64,000 nucleotides of DNA, taken from positions 1 to 64,000 of the forward strand of contig NZ_CP011773.1 of NCBI RefSeq assembly GCF_001021385.1, read 5' to 3'. The notes below the pieces were generated by a model. It did not search any database and was not told the origin of the DNA. It saw only the letters and a program-made list of their open reading frames with translations. This stretch comes from Mycobacterium sp. EPa45. GTDB taxonomy: Bacteria; Actinomycetota; Actinomycetes; Mycobacteriales; Mycobacteriaceae. Below, piece by piece: positions 49,004 through 57,483 of the stretch. Position 1 is the first letter of the stretch. Each line of letters opens with the position of its first letter. The position numbers and the translations under genes are program-made.

Positions 49004-51873
49004 TTGTCAGTGGTGCGGAGCTGTTGGGCGAGTTGGGTTCGGGAGCGGATGCCGAGTTTGCGATAGGTGTTGGACAGGTACATTTCGACGGTTTTTGCCG
49101 ACAGATACAGGGTGGCGGCGATCTGTTTGTTGCTCAGTCCGGCGGCAGCGTGCTCGGCGACGCGTTGTTCGGCCTCGGTCAGCGCGGACCCGGGGTTGCG
49201 GGTGGTCAGTCGGTCGAGTTCGCGGTGGGCGCGCGTCGCCCATAGCGGGCTGCCGATCTGGTCGAAGGTGTCCGCGGCCTCGCTCAAGGCGTTGTGGGCC
49301 AGTTGGGGTCGGCGGCGGCGGCGCTGCAGTTGGCCGAGCAGCAGTTGTGTGCGGGCTCGTTCGAAGGGCATGGGCAGCCGGTCATGGTGAGTCAGCGCGG
49401 CCTCGGCCTGGGCAGCGGCGTCGTCGAGGTGGCCGGCGGCAGCCAGGAGGAGGGCTCGGCAGCGGGCGCCGACGGCCAGCATCCAGGCCCGGTCCGATCG
49501 GGCGCCGTTGGCCTCCAACGCTGCCACGAGGGGCTCGGCCTCACCCACCCGGCCCAACGCAGTCAACGCCTCCACCGCATCCGGAAGATAGGCGCCCGCC
49601 ATGATTTCGGTTTCATGGGCGGCGTCAAAGTGCTCCAATAGGGGTGAAAGTGTCTGCAGGGCATCGGTGTAGAGGCCTTCGGACACTTGCACGAAAGCCA
49701 GACTGGTCAGTGGAGATCGGATTAGGTACAGCGATCCGGCTGCAGTCGCGGATGCGACCGCCCGATCGGCTGCGTTCTTCGTTTGCTCGGCGCGCCCCAG
49801 ATGAGCGGCTGCGGCCGCCACCGCCGTGTAGGCGGTGACGAGGGGCAGTCGACCGCCGAGCTGTTCGGCCCGTTCCAACGCTTCGCGGGCGGTCTGTAGC
49901 GCGTCGGTGTAGCGGCCCAAATACACTTCGATCATCGTGAGTTGTTCTGCGGCCCAGACCACGTCGACTTCGCTGCCGCGCTCCGCGCATCGGTGAGCTA
50001 TCACTTCCATCGTCGTGTGTGCCTCCTGCAGGCGGCCTGTCCACGCGAGGTTCATCGCCAACACTGCTGAGGGCTGCACGGTGGCGGGTGCGGCAGTGCC
50101 GGCATCTTCGATGGCGAGCGCCTGCTGCAGCGCCTCCTCGTCGGTTCCCAGCCCGTACATGAAACTGACGTGCGTCCAGAGGGCCAGGGCCTGGCTGCGG
50201 AGCGAGTTGATGCCCGTGGTCTCGGCTTCCTCGCGTGCCTGCCGTGCGTGAGTTACGCACCCCGCCATGTCGCCGGTGAGTCCAGTCGCCAGAGCGAGCA
50301 GTATTCGAGCTTGCGCCCGCAGCGCCGGATGCTCTTCGGCTTCGGCGACCGCGCGTGCCAAGACGCCGGTGGTAGTCGTCAGGCCGTCGCGGTAGCTGCG
50401 GATGGCGGCCAGCAGCATGAGGCCCAGGGCCCGCACGAATCCCGCAGGCAGGGTTGCGGCGATCGGAGCGATCATGCTTTCCGCTTCGTCGAGGGCCCCG
50501 GCCCGGAATAGGTACTCCGAACAGCGCATTCGCCTAATTTCGGTATCGCCGCCGAGGCGTAATGCCAGGGTGACCAGTTCGGCCCCGACGCTGTATGCAC
50601 CGCGCGCGGCGGCGGTTTCGGCCGCGGTGTCCAGGGCGGTGTGGGTGTCGGGATCGCCGTGCGGGGTGGCCAGGGCGAGATGGCGGGCGCGGAGTTCGGG
50701 TTGGTCGACGGCGTCGGCCAGACTGCGGTGCGCCCGTCGGTAGGTGGCGGGGTCGGCGGTGGTGGTGAGCCCGGAGGCGATCAGGGGGTGTGTAAAGCGG
50801 ATGTGGTGGCCGACGAAGTTCAGGATCCCGCGTGCTTCAAGGGGCTGGAGGATTTCGACGAGGTGTCCGCGGCCGTGCCCGGTGGCGGTGGCGATCAGAT
50901 CGACTGTGGGGTCGACGGCGGCGGCGATGGTGACCGCTGCCAGGGCCGTGGTGGGGTCGAGGTGGCCGATGCGATCCCGGACGAGCCCCGCCAGGGTCGG
51001 CGGTAGTGCCGCCAGTTCACCGCTCGGACTGTCGGTCAGTGCGCGGGCCAATTCCAGTGCGTAGAAGGGATTTCCGCCGGAGAGGGTGTGGATGCGCACC
51101 ATGGTGGGCCGCGGTGGTGACATACCCAGGTGGTCGCGGATGAGTGCGTGCAGGGCGCCCAGGCTCATCGGGCCCACAGTCAGCCGAGTCAGGGCGCGCG
51201 GGTCGCGGGGATGTAGCCAGGAACGGTCCGGGCCGGAGGGGTCCTCGGTGCGGTAGGCGGCTAGGAGGCCGACGGGTCCGCTCAACCGGCGGATGGCGAA
51301 TCCGAGGACCAGTCGGCTGGCCTCATCGAGCCATTGGGCGTCGTCGATTGCGATCAAAACTGGTTGCCGGCAGGCGAATTCGTCGAGGGCGGCCCGAACG
51401 GCAGTCGCTAGCAGCCGTTCATCGCCGCCGGGTCCCTCCAGGCCGGCGATCACCGCGTGCAGGGCCTGTTGGTGCAAGGGTGAGAGCCGATCGATGACGG
51501 TGGTGTCGATCCCGGTCAGTAGGTCGCCCACCGCGGCCAACGCTAACGACACCTCGGCGGGCGCCCCGGCGGTTTCCAACACGGTGAACCCCTCGGCCGC
51601 AGCGCGTTCGACAGCGGCTCGCCATAGGGTGGTCTTCCCGATCCCGGCCGGGCCTTCGAGGATCAGTGTTGCCGGTGCCTGGCGCGCCCGCTCCAACGCC
51701 GTTCGCACCGCAACGACCTCATCGCCGCGCCCCACCACTCCCCCGACCACGCACAGCATGATCGCAGGCAGAACCGGCCGGTGCAGCGCAAACTCGAGAG
51801 TGCGCACACGCCCGGGGCGCAACCGGTTGCGGGCTTTCCCGGTGGCCTCGGTGGGCAGGATCTGGCCGTCCAT
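48967..51873 (-). CDS. Large ATP-binding LuxR-family regulator (LAL-type)
   Basis: 968-residue protein with an N-terminal P-loop (Walker A GPAGIGKTT at about 74-82), an NTPase region with VLIAIDDAQWLDEAS, and a long TPR-like helical region. The C-terminal LuxR helix-turn-helix reads LTEAEQRVAEHAAAGLSNKQIAATLYLSAKTVEMYL. The start may be the ATG complementary to 51871-51873 or the Met at residue 39 (51759, MLCVVGG), because the first has no well-spaced ribosome site. A palindrome-like element covers the region just upstream. No obvious target genes other than those with that element are visible. Confidence 0.88.
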   Translation of the reverse strand: MDGQILPTEATGKARNRLRPGRVRTLEFALHRPVLPAIMLCVVGGVVGRGDEVVAVRTALERARQAPATLILEGPAGIGKTTLWRAAVERAAAEGFTVLETAGAPAEVSLALAAVGDLLTGIDTTVIDRLSPLHQQALHAVIAGLEGPGGDERLLATAVRAALDEFACRQPVLIAIDDAQWLDEASRLVLGFAIRRLSGPVGLLAAYRTEDPSGPDRSWLHPRDPRALTRLTVGPMSLGALHALIRDHLGMSPPRPTMVRIHTLSGGNPFYALELARALTDSPSGELAALPPTLAGLVRDRIGHLDPTTALAAVTIAAAVDPTVDLIATATGHGRGHLVEILQPLEARGILNFVGHHIRFTHPLIASGLTTTADPATYRRAHRSLADAVDQPELRARHLALATPHGDPDTHTALDTAAETAAARGAYSVGAELVTLALRLGGDTEIRRMRCSEYLFRAGALDEAESMIAPIAATLPAGFVRALGLMLLAAIRSYRDGLTTTTGVLARAVAEAEEHPALRAQARILLALATGLTGDMAGCVTHARQAREEAETTGINSLRSQALALWTHVSFMYGLGTDEEALQQALAIEDAGTAAPATVQPSAVLAMNLAWTGRLQEAHTTMEVIAHRCAERGSEVDVVWAAEQLTMIEVYLGRYTDALQTAREALERAEQLGGRLPLVTAYTAVAAAAAHLGRAEQTKNAADRAVASATAAGSLYLIRSPLTSLAFVQVSEGLYTDALQTLSPLLEHFDAAHETEIMAGAYLPDAVEALTALGRVGEAEPLVAALEANGARSDRAWMLAVGARCRALLLAAAGHLDDAAAQAEAALTHHDRLPMPFERARTQLLLGQLQRRRRRPQLAHNALSEAADTFDQIGSPLWATRAHRELDRLTTRNPGSALTEAEQRVAEHAAAGLSNKQIAATLYLSAKTVEMYLSNTYRKLGIRSRTQLAQQLRTTDNQSDNDSPSATT

Positions 51874-51874
51874 T

Positions 51875-51904
51875 CCCTGGCAAATACCAGGGAAATCCCT
51901 GTAT
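51875..51904. promoter_or_regulatory. Palindromic element upstream of the LuxR-type gene
   Basis: Three adjacent half-sites, ccctgg (51875-51880), ccaggg (51887-51892) and tccctg (51896-51901), form overlapping inverted repeats around a shared agggaaatccct core. The same core occurs upstream of the DUF4242-like gene at 48638-48659. Its location suggests autoregulation by the LuxR-type protein (inference). It overlaps the region where the ribosome site of the longest LuxR start should be, supporting a later start or leaderless control. Confidence 0.65.
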
Positions 51905-52130
51905 CGGCGCTGATCGCCTCCTCCCTACCGTCGAGGCCAGGTACTCGCAATCTCACTTCAGAAGATCGGGTTCCTGGGCCGTTGGCACCGAGAGGGAGGG
52001 GAGCCGTCGATGGTTCGTTGCCCGCGGCCGCTGGGGAGGACATCGATGAGAGTGCCCGATCCGGCGTCTACGCGTGCGAGTCGGTGCTCCCCCAGTCCAG
52101 TAGACCAGGTTTGGCTAGAGAGGAAGTCTC

Positions 52131-53390
52131 GTGAACATCGCAACGGGCAGTATCGGCAGGGTAGGGCTGTTAGCTGTAGCTTTGGGCATCGGGGGCATGT
52201 TCGGCCACTGCGCCGTCGCTTCCGCCGATGATCAAGGTGGTACCAAAGCTACTCACACGAGCACCGCGCACGCCAGGTCTGCCCGCGTGGCAGCAGGCCC
52301 GGCCGGCTCAGCGAAGTCTGCTGCGCCGGCAACGCCGGTCAGAGCCACGGCGAATTCGGCACTCCAATCGGTCCCGGCACGGGGCGCCAAGCCTCTGGTG
52401 GTACCAACCACGCCGAGCGTGCCGAGCGACACAGTCACCGCGGCCGCACTGGCGGCTGCGAGGCGCGCGGACCAAACCGATGAGACGGCGACCGTCTTGA
52501 CAGCGCCTGCCTCGGCAGCGACGGACCCAGTGCGCTTCTCCGATCACTTGACCACCGCCGACCTGTACGCCGGGAATTTCGCGGTGGTGTCGGTCGACCC
52601 AGAGGACGCCGTCTACGACACCCACGGCTACCTCACCAGCGGCACCCTTGAGGTTGCAACCGGTAGCCAACCCCACTACACCTACGCCCCGATCGGGACC
52701 ACGCAGAACACCTACACCGGCACGGAGTCGATGGCGACCACCAGAGTGACGCAAACCTTCACGCTGAACGGCGGATACAACGTCGCGTTCTACCGCCCGG
52801 CCGACGACCCGATCGACCTGCCGCCGCTGGATGACGTGCGCACGTCGGGTCAGGTAGACGTTTGGCTGGTCCGCGCCGAGAACCTCGCCGACCCCGACCT
52901 GATCACGGCGGCGACCAAGATTGCGCCCGGTGCCACGATCTCGACAGGGGCGGTACCGTTGGCTTCCTTCGGTCAACTCTATGTGTTCAAGTCCGGGGGC
53001 GGTGACTTCCTGGCGGGACTGCCAGCTGCCGGAACCGTCACGCCCGGTGGCGGTTCGGGTGGCGGTTCGGGTGGCGGTTCTGGTGGCGGAGGAAACAGCC
53101 CGTCATTGTTGACCAGGGTCATCGACGGATTCACCGGTCAGCCAGACGCCAACAACAGCCAGTCAGAGGTCCAGTGGGAAGCCGCCACCAACCTCATCAG
53201 CGCAGTCCCACTGCTGAACATCCCAGTGGGTATCGCGAAATTCGCCGTCGACGGTTTGCAGCTCCTTATCGCGTTACTGAGCAACGACAATGCCGATGCG
53301 CAAGACGAGCTTCACGACATCGGCAACGATATGGGCAGCATCCTATTGTTCAGCAATACGACGAAGCTCGTCACCCTGCTTTCGTCCTAG
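52131..53390 (+). CDS. Secreted protein with Ala/Thr-rich N-terminus, function unknown
   Basis: 419 residues from the GTG at 52131 with an agaggaag ribosome site. A signal peptide (LLAVALGIGGMFGHCAVASA) ends before DDQGG. Residues 40-140 are Ala/Thr/Ser/Pro-rich low-complexity sequence. A central folded part contains VRFSDHLTTADLYAGNF and VTQTFTLNGGYNVAFYRP. A Gly/Ser linker (three 12-base repeats) precedes a C-terminal helical part with hydrophobic stretches (LISAVPLLNIPVGIAKFAV). Mycobacteria have related surface proteins (recalled). No function is assigned. It is divergent from the LuxR-type gene. Confidence 0.75.
   Translation: MNIATGSIGRVGLLAVALGIGGMFGHCAVASADDQGGTKATHTSTAHARSARVAAGPAGSAKSAAPATPVRATANSALQSVPARGAKPLVVPTTPSVPSDTVTAAALAAARRADQTDETATVLTAPASAATDPVRFSDHLTTADLYAGNFAVVSVDPEDAVYDTHGYLTSGTLEVATGSQPHYTYAPIGTTQNTYTGTESMATTRVTQTFTLNGGYNVAFYRPADDPIDLPPLDDVRTSGQVDVWLVRAENLADPDLITAATKIAPGATISTGAVPLASFGQLYVFKSGGGDFLAGLPAAGTVTPGGGSGGGSGGGSGGGGNSPSLLTRVIDGFTGQPDANNSQSEVQWEAATNLISAVPLLNIPVGIAKFAVDGLQLLIALLSNDNADAQDELHDIGNDMGSILLFSNTTKLVTLLSS
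53046..53081 (+). repeat. In-gene tandem repeat encoding a Gly-Ser linker
   Basis: Three consecutive copies of a 12-base unit (ggtggcggttcg; the last copy ends in t) encode GGGS repeats inside the secreted protein, joined by a related ggtggcgga. It forms a flexible linker between the folded part and the C-terminal helical part, and could vary in copy number by slippage. Confidence 0.9.
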
Positions 53391-53442
53391 GTCCACCACA
53401 CCACGCCAACGAGGGGATGGCGAGCCGGTGGATTGGTGGCCG

Positions 53443-53481
53443 GGGAGCGGGCATAGGAAGGCGAAATGTATGCCCGCTCCC
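53443..53481 (+). terminator. Hairpin after the secreted-protein gene
   Basis: A perfect 12-bp inverted repeat, gggagcgggcat (53443-53454) with atgcccgctccc (53470-53481), has a 15-base loop. It lies 53 bases after the secreted-protein stop, before the convergent TetR gene, and has no T-run. It could be a terminator for either strand or a regulatory stem. Confidence 0.5.
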
Positions 53482-53557
53482 TTCGGCAATCACCCTCTGC
53501 CGACGCCCGCTGCGCTGTCTGGATGTGAGACCGAATAGGCTGCAGCGCAATGGAATA

Positions 53558-54157
53558 TCAGCCTGCGGCGGCAGGTTGGCGTTGCGGCGCCGTGAGCATC
53601 GCAGCCAGCATGGCGACGATCTCGTCGAGACTGTCGGGGCCCGCTCCCCCGCTTTCGGCGCGACGCTCGCGGTCGGCCAGCAGCGCCCACATCGTGGTGG
53701 CGACGGCGGAGACCCTGCGGATGCGAGTGCCGCGATCGGATGCGGGAACCAGCTCGCGCATCGCCCCGGTGATGCGCGGCCATGCCGACTCGGCCGGACT
53801 CTGCGGTTCCCGGTTCAGCCGGATTCGCACCACCTCGAGGAACCGGGCGTAGTGCGTGGCCTCGAGGTTGCCGAACGGTTCGACGAGCACCCGCAGCAAT
53901 GCGTGCGCGTCACGCATCTCCTCGGCGGACATGCCGTCGAGCATGGCCTGCCGCTCGGCCTCCATCGGGACCAGCCGCCGGGCCACCACCGCGTCGATGA
54001 GGTCCTGCCTGCTCCGGAAGTAATAGTTGACCGCTGAGTTGTTGCGCTGGCCGGCCGCGACGGCGATTTCGCGCAGCGGCACCTCGAAGCCGTGCTCGGC
54101 GATCAGCCGTTCAGCGGCGTCGAGCAGTACTTCCCGAGAACGGGCGCCGCGGTCCAC
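53558..54157 (-). CDS. TetR-family regulator beside kshA
   Basis: 199-residue repressor. The N-terminal helix-turn-helix region reads FEVPLREIAVAAGQRNNSAVNYYFRSRQDLIDAV. The C-terminal ligand domain is helical. It is divergent from the KshA-like gene with a 57-base gap, in which a perfect 20-bp palindrome (54188-54207) lies. It probably represses both genes until a steroid-related or aromatic ligand is present (inference). It is not recognised as KstR or KstR2, and the palindrome differs from the KstR motif as I recall it. Confidence 0.9.
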   Translation of the reverse strand: MDRGARSREVLLDAAERLIAEHGFEVPLREIAVAAGQRNNSAVNYYFRSRQDLIDAVVARRLVPMEAERQAMLDGMSAEEMRDAHALLRVLVEPFGNLEATHYARFLEVVRIRLNREPQSPAESAWPRITGAMRELVPASDRGTRIRRVSAVATTMWALLADRERRAESGGAGPDSLDEIVAMLAAMLTAPQRQPAAAG

Positions 54158-54187
54158 GTTCAGCAGTCTAAATCAACGCTAGGCAGC

Positions 54188-54207
54188 TTTAAGCACATGT
54201 GCTTAAA
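54188..54207. promoter_or_regulatory. Perfect palindrome between TetR and kshA
   Basis: A 20-base perfect palindrome, tttaagcaca then tgtgcttaaa, ends 8 bases before the kshA ATG (54215) and lies 31 bases from the TetR start. It probably overlaps the ribosome site or core promoter of kshA and is the likely TetR operator. Confidence 0.8.
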
Positions 54208-54214
54208 TTGACGC

Positions 54215-55354
54215 ATGAACCAGATCCGCGAGATCGACCCCGGCACGCCGATGACGCGTTACGCGCGCGGTTGGCACTGCCTGGGCCTGGCAGACGATTT
54301 CCGCGACGGCAAGCCGCACGGCATCAAGGCCTTCGGCGGCAAGCTCGTGGTGTACGCCGACTCGCACGGCGACGTCCACGTCCTCGACGGCTATTGCCGG
54401 CATCTGGGTGCCGACCTGGCCATGGGCACGGTCAAGGGTGACAACCTCGCGTGTGCGTTCCACGACTGGCGCTGGAACGGCGCGACTGGACGCTGCGTCG
54501 AAATTCCCTATGCCAGAAGGGTTCCCAAGCTCGCCCGGACTCGCAAGTACCAGACCGTCGAAGTCAACGGTCAGCTGCTGATGTGGCATGACCCGGAGGG
54601 GTCGACGCCGCCGCCGGAACTCACCCCGCCGACGATCGACGGCTACGACGAGGGCCAGTGGTCGAAATGGGCATGGAACTCGATGGTCATCGAGGGGGCG
54701 CACTGCCGGGAGATCGTCGACAACAACGTCGACATGGCGCACTTCTTCTACATCCACTACGCCTACCCGACTTTCTTCAAGAACGTCTTCGAAGGTCACA
54801 CCGCCAGCCAGTACATGGAATCCAAGGGTCGCCAGGACTTCACCGAGCATCCGGAGCGGTTGTGGGAGGGCACGAAACTGCGCTCAGAGGCGACCTATTT
54901 CGGCCCGTCATACATGATCAACTGGCTGCACAACGACCTCGGACCGGACTTCACCGTCGAGTCGGTGCTGATCAACTGCCACTACCCGATCGATCAGAAC
55001 TCGTTCATGCTGCAGTTCGGGGTTTCGGTGCAGAACATGCCGGGGTTGTCAGATGAGAAGGCGGCCAAGCTCGCCCAGTCTTATTCGAAGATCTACGAGG
55101 TCGGCTTCCTGCAGGACGTGGAGATCTGGAAGCACAAGACGCGGATCGAGAACCCGCTGCTGTGCGAGGAGGACGGGGCGCTCTACCAGTACCGGCGGTG
55201 GTACGAACAGTTCTACGTCGACGCCGCCGATGTCACCTCGGACATGACCGACCGGTTCGAGCTCGAGGTCGACACCACCCACGCGTACGACGTGTGGCAG
55301 CGCGAGGTCGACGAGAACATGCAAAAGCGCGCTGCTGCAGCAACATCCAGTTAG
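54215..55354 (+). CDS. kshA: 3-ketosteroid-9-alpha-monooxygenase oxygenase subunit (KshA-like Rieske oxygenase)
   Basis: 379-residue Rieske non-heme iron oxygenase. The [2Fe-2S] site is Cys61-x-His63 (DGYCRHLG) and Cys80-x2-His83 (ACAFHDW). The mononuclear iron ligands are in the NVDMAHFFYIH stretch (His176, His181), with a later Asp near GFLQDVEIWKHKTR. Start and body closely resemble the steroid 9-alpha-hydroxylase, including RYARGWHCLG. The reductase partner KshB and other steroid genes are not in this window, so it is an isolated kshA paralogue. Substrate preference could differ from cholesterol-derived steroids. Confidence 0.9.
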   Translation: MNQIREIDPGTPMTRYARGWHCLGLADDFRDGKPHGIKAFGGKLVVYADSHGDVHVLDGYCRHLGADLAMGTVKGDNLACAFHDWRWNGATGRCVEIPYARRVPKLARTRKYQTVEVNGQLLMWHDPEGSTPPPELTPPTIDGYDEGQWSKWAWNSMVIEGAHCREIVDNNVDMAHFFYIHYAYPTFFKNVFEGHTASQYMESKGRQDFTEHPERLWEGTKLRSEATYFGPSYMINWLHNDLGPDFTVESVLINCHYPIDQNSFMLQFGVSVQNMPGLSDEKAAKLAQSYSKIYEVGFLQDVEIWKHKTRIENPLLCEEDGALYQYRRWYEQFYVDAADVTSDMTDRFELEVDTTHAYDVWQREVDENMQKRAAAATSS

Positions 55355-55363
55355 CGCATTGGT

Positions 55364-55774
55364 TCAGGCCGCGGTGCGCGGCCGGCCCAACGGTAGATGG
55401 ACGACGGTCGCCACCTGGGCGGGCAGTTCCTCGCTGCGCGCCAGCAACTCGGCGCTCTCCGGCAGTTCGCGCGGATTGAGCTGACCGTCGGCGATGCGCC
55501 GCAGCAGCTCATGGGCATGGGCCAGCTGGTGGCGCTTGCGGTATTGGCCGCCGGGCAGCTTGATGCCGGCCCACACCCCGTACTCCTCGCCACCTTCGAC
55601 GGCGCTGCGGGCGCACGCGCGCTGCTGGGCCAGCGGGCACCGGCGTAGGCAGATCGTCCGCGCGCGGGTGGCCGACTGCTCATAGACGCGGGCCTTGGCC
55701 GCGCCGTCACTGGCGTCGTCGTCGGCGTAGCCGAACCACAGATCGGGGTCGACCGAGCATGGGCGAAAGTTCAT
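55364..55774 (-). CDS. whiB5: WhiB-family redox-sensing regulator (WhiB5)
   Basis: 136-residue iron-sulfur transcription factor. Cluster ligands are Cys6, Cys42, Cys46 and Cys54, with the CLRRC and CPLAQQRAC spacing usual for WhiB5. GVWAGIKLPGGQYRKR is the turn and basic patch. The start is the ATG complementary to 55772-55774 behind ggaggctccg; longer frames are rejected. It is divergent from an XRE regulator, as in M. tuberculosis Rv0022c-Rv0023. WhiB5 is linked there to virulence and type VII-related genes (recalled). Confidence 0.88.
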   Translation of the reverse strand: MNFRPCSVDPDLWFGYADDDASDGAAKARVYEQSATRARTICLRRCPLAQQRACARSAVEGGEEYGVWAGIKLPGGQYRKRHQLAHAHELLRRIADGQLNPRELPESAELLARSEELPAQVATVVHLPLGRPRTAA

Positions 55775-55806
55775 CGGAGCCTCCTTGGCCGGATTCAATG
55801 ACGAAA

Positions 55807-55889
55807 GCGTATATGCCCGCCATCGACCACGCAAGGGGAACGTAGAAAGAAACGTATAAAGCGATAGTGCTGTGTACGATCCGTATATG
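55807..55889. promoter_or_regulatory. Repeated cgtata motifs between whiB5 and the XRE gene
   Basis: The motif cgtata occurs at 55808-55813, 55853-55858 and 55882-55887. A related acgta.aaag is directly repeated at about 55840 and 55852. The gap is 129 bases long and holds the promoters of both divergent genes. The spacing suggests a binding site for the adjacent XRE protein or WhiB5. Motif function is inferred. Confidence 0.45.
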
Positions 55890-55903
55890 GCTGGAGCCCC
55901 ACC

Positions 55904-56644
55904 GTGAGCCGAGAGGCGGCGGGCGCGGCCATCCGGACATTGCGCGAAGCCCGGGACTGGTCGCTGGCCGAACTCGCGGCGGCAACCGGGGTCAGCATCA
56001 TGGGCCTGAGCTTCCTGGAGCGCGGGGCCCGAAAGCCGCACAAAGGCACAGTTCAGAAGGTTGAAAATGGCCTGGGGCTGCCGCCGGGAACGTACGCGCG
56101 CCTGCTCGTAGCCGACGATCCGGCCGCCGAAATCGCCCAGTATCTGACCGATTCGCCGACCGCACCCGCGCCGTCGCGGAGCACCACCGGCATCGTCGTC
56201 AGCCGCCACAGCGACGCCGATGTGCTCGAAGCCCACGCCGAAGCACACCTGGAATCGCTCAACTCGTTGATAGCCCGTCTGCCAGCGGAGACGTCAAACG
56301 AATATGAAACGTATATTCAGTCCGTGATCGAGCAATGTGTGAAGGCCGAGCTGCTGGCCGCCAACTCGTGGCGCGTCGCCGTCAATGCCGGCGCCGAATC
56401 CGTAGACCGCCTGATGAACCACCTCAAGTCGCTGGAGTCGATCCGCACTGGCTTGCTGGCCCGGATGCCGGGCAGCCTCAGCGCGCGCTTCGATCAGGCA
56501 TGCACCCACTCCGACCTCCCCGAACCGGTCATTGCGACCCTGATCGGCGTCGACGTCGAGCAGCTGTGGGACATCCGCAATCGCGGCGCGATCCCACCAG
56601 GGGTGCTGCCGCGGGTGAGGGCGTTCGTCGAGGAGCAGCCGTGA
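55904..56644 (+). CDS. XRE-family helix-turn-helix regulator (Rv0023-like)
   Basis: 246-residue DNA-binding protein. The helix-turn-helix lies at about residues 8-60 (GAAIRTLREARDWSLAELAAATGVSIMGLSFLERG). A long helical C-terminal domain of unknown ligand follows. The GTG at 55904 is the start. Gene order and divergence from whiB5 match M. tuberculosis Rv0023. Its stop overlaps the next gene, so it is coupled to the NlpC/P60 gene. Probable controller of the module. Confidence 0.85.
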   Translation: MSREAAGAAIRTLREARDWSLAELAAATGVSIMGLSFLERGARKPHKGTVQKVENGLGLPPGTYARLLVADDPAAEIAQYLTDSPTAPAPSRSTTGIVVSRHSDADVLEAHAEAHLESLNSLIARLPAETSNEYETYIQSVIEQCVKAELLAANSWRVAVNAGAESVDRLMNHLKSLESIRTGLLARMPGSLSARFDQACTHSDLPEPVIATLIGVDVEQLWDIRNRGAIPPGVLPRVRAFVEEQP

Positions 56645-57429
56645 CCGCCGGCGAACTGGAGATCTTGAGCCGCGCCCACGCGTTGTTCGACGGCCAGCGG
56701 TCGTTCGCGGCGCTCGACGCCGCAACCGGTGTGCGATCGTCAGCAGCCGACGGGTTGCCCGCCGCCTACCACCGAGCGGCCGCCCTGCGTCGTGCTGAAC
56801 TCGACGGCGCCCGCCGCGTGGACGACGACGTATCGGCGATCCTGGCCCGCGCCCAGCGCGATCACCACGAAGCCCAACAGCAGACCCGTGCCGTACTGGA
56901 CGCCGCCCGCGCCGATGCCGCAGCCGCCTCCGACAGCCCCGTTGCCCAGCGAGAGCTGCTGCGGCGCAGGGCATCCCGGTTGCGTGCCCAACACGCCCAT
57001 GTTCTCGCCGCCCGGCGCCGAGCCCGTCGACGGCTCGCCCTGCTGCGCGCGATGGGATATCGCACGCGTCGCAGGAGTGTGCCGGTGCCGAACTCTCGCG
57101 CAGCGCTCGCCGTGCGCGCCGCGCTGTCCAGGCTGGGCTGCCCGTATGTCTGGGGTGCCACCGGTCCGGACCGCTTCGACTGCTCGGGCCTGGTCAAGTG
57201 GGCTTACGCCCAGGCCGGGATTCGGCTGGATCGCACCACCTACGACCAGATCAATGACGGCGTGCCGGTGTCCCGCTCGCAGGTCCGACCCGGTGATCTG
57301 GTCTTTCCGCACACCGGGCATGTCCAGATGGCCATCGGCAACGGCATGGTGGTGGAGGCGCCGTACGCCGGCGCCAACGTCCAGATCAGCCGGATGGGGA
57401 CTGCCGTCGCGATCCGCCGGCCCGTATAG
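56641..57429 (+). CDS. NlpC/P60 family protein (Rv0024-like)
   Basis: 262 residues from the GTG at 56641, overlapping the XRE gene stop as GTGA; in-frame starts upstream are inside the XRE gene. Residues 1-140 form an Ala/Arg-rich helical region. Residues 150-262 form an NlpC/P60 domain with Cys181 (RFDCSGLVKWAY) and His227 (HTGHVQMAIG), typical of cell-wall peptide hydrolases. No signal peptide or lipobox is seen, so it is either cytoplasmic or exported by a non-Sec route. Homologous to M. tuberculosis Rv0024. Confidence 0.85.
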   Translation: MTAGELEILSRAHALFDGQRSFAALDAATGVRSSAADGLPAAYHRAAALRRAELDGARRVDDDVSAILARAQRDHHEAQQQTRAVLDAARADAAAASDSPVAQRELLRRRASRLRAQHAHVLAARRRARRRLALLRAMGYRTRRRSVPVPNSRAALAVRAALSRLGCPYVWGATGPDRFDCSGLVKWAYAQAGIRLDRTTYDQINDGVPVSRSQVRPGDLVFPHTGHVQMAIGNGMVVEAPYAGANVQISRMGTAVAIRRPV

Positions 57430-57483
57430 GCCTGACTCGGCGGGTGAGTTGTTCGGCGAAATCTCGCTGAGTACCGTCGACCC

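Noticed and set aside
53046-53081. CRISPR-like short tandem repeats
   Set aside because: The units are contiguous, in frame and encode GGGS; there are no spacers or cas genes.
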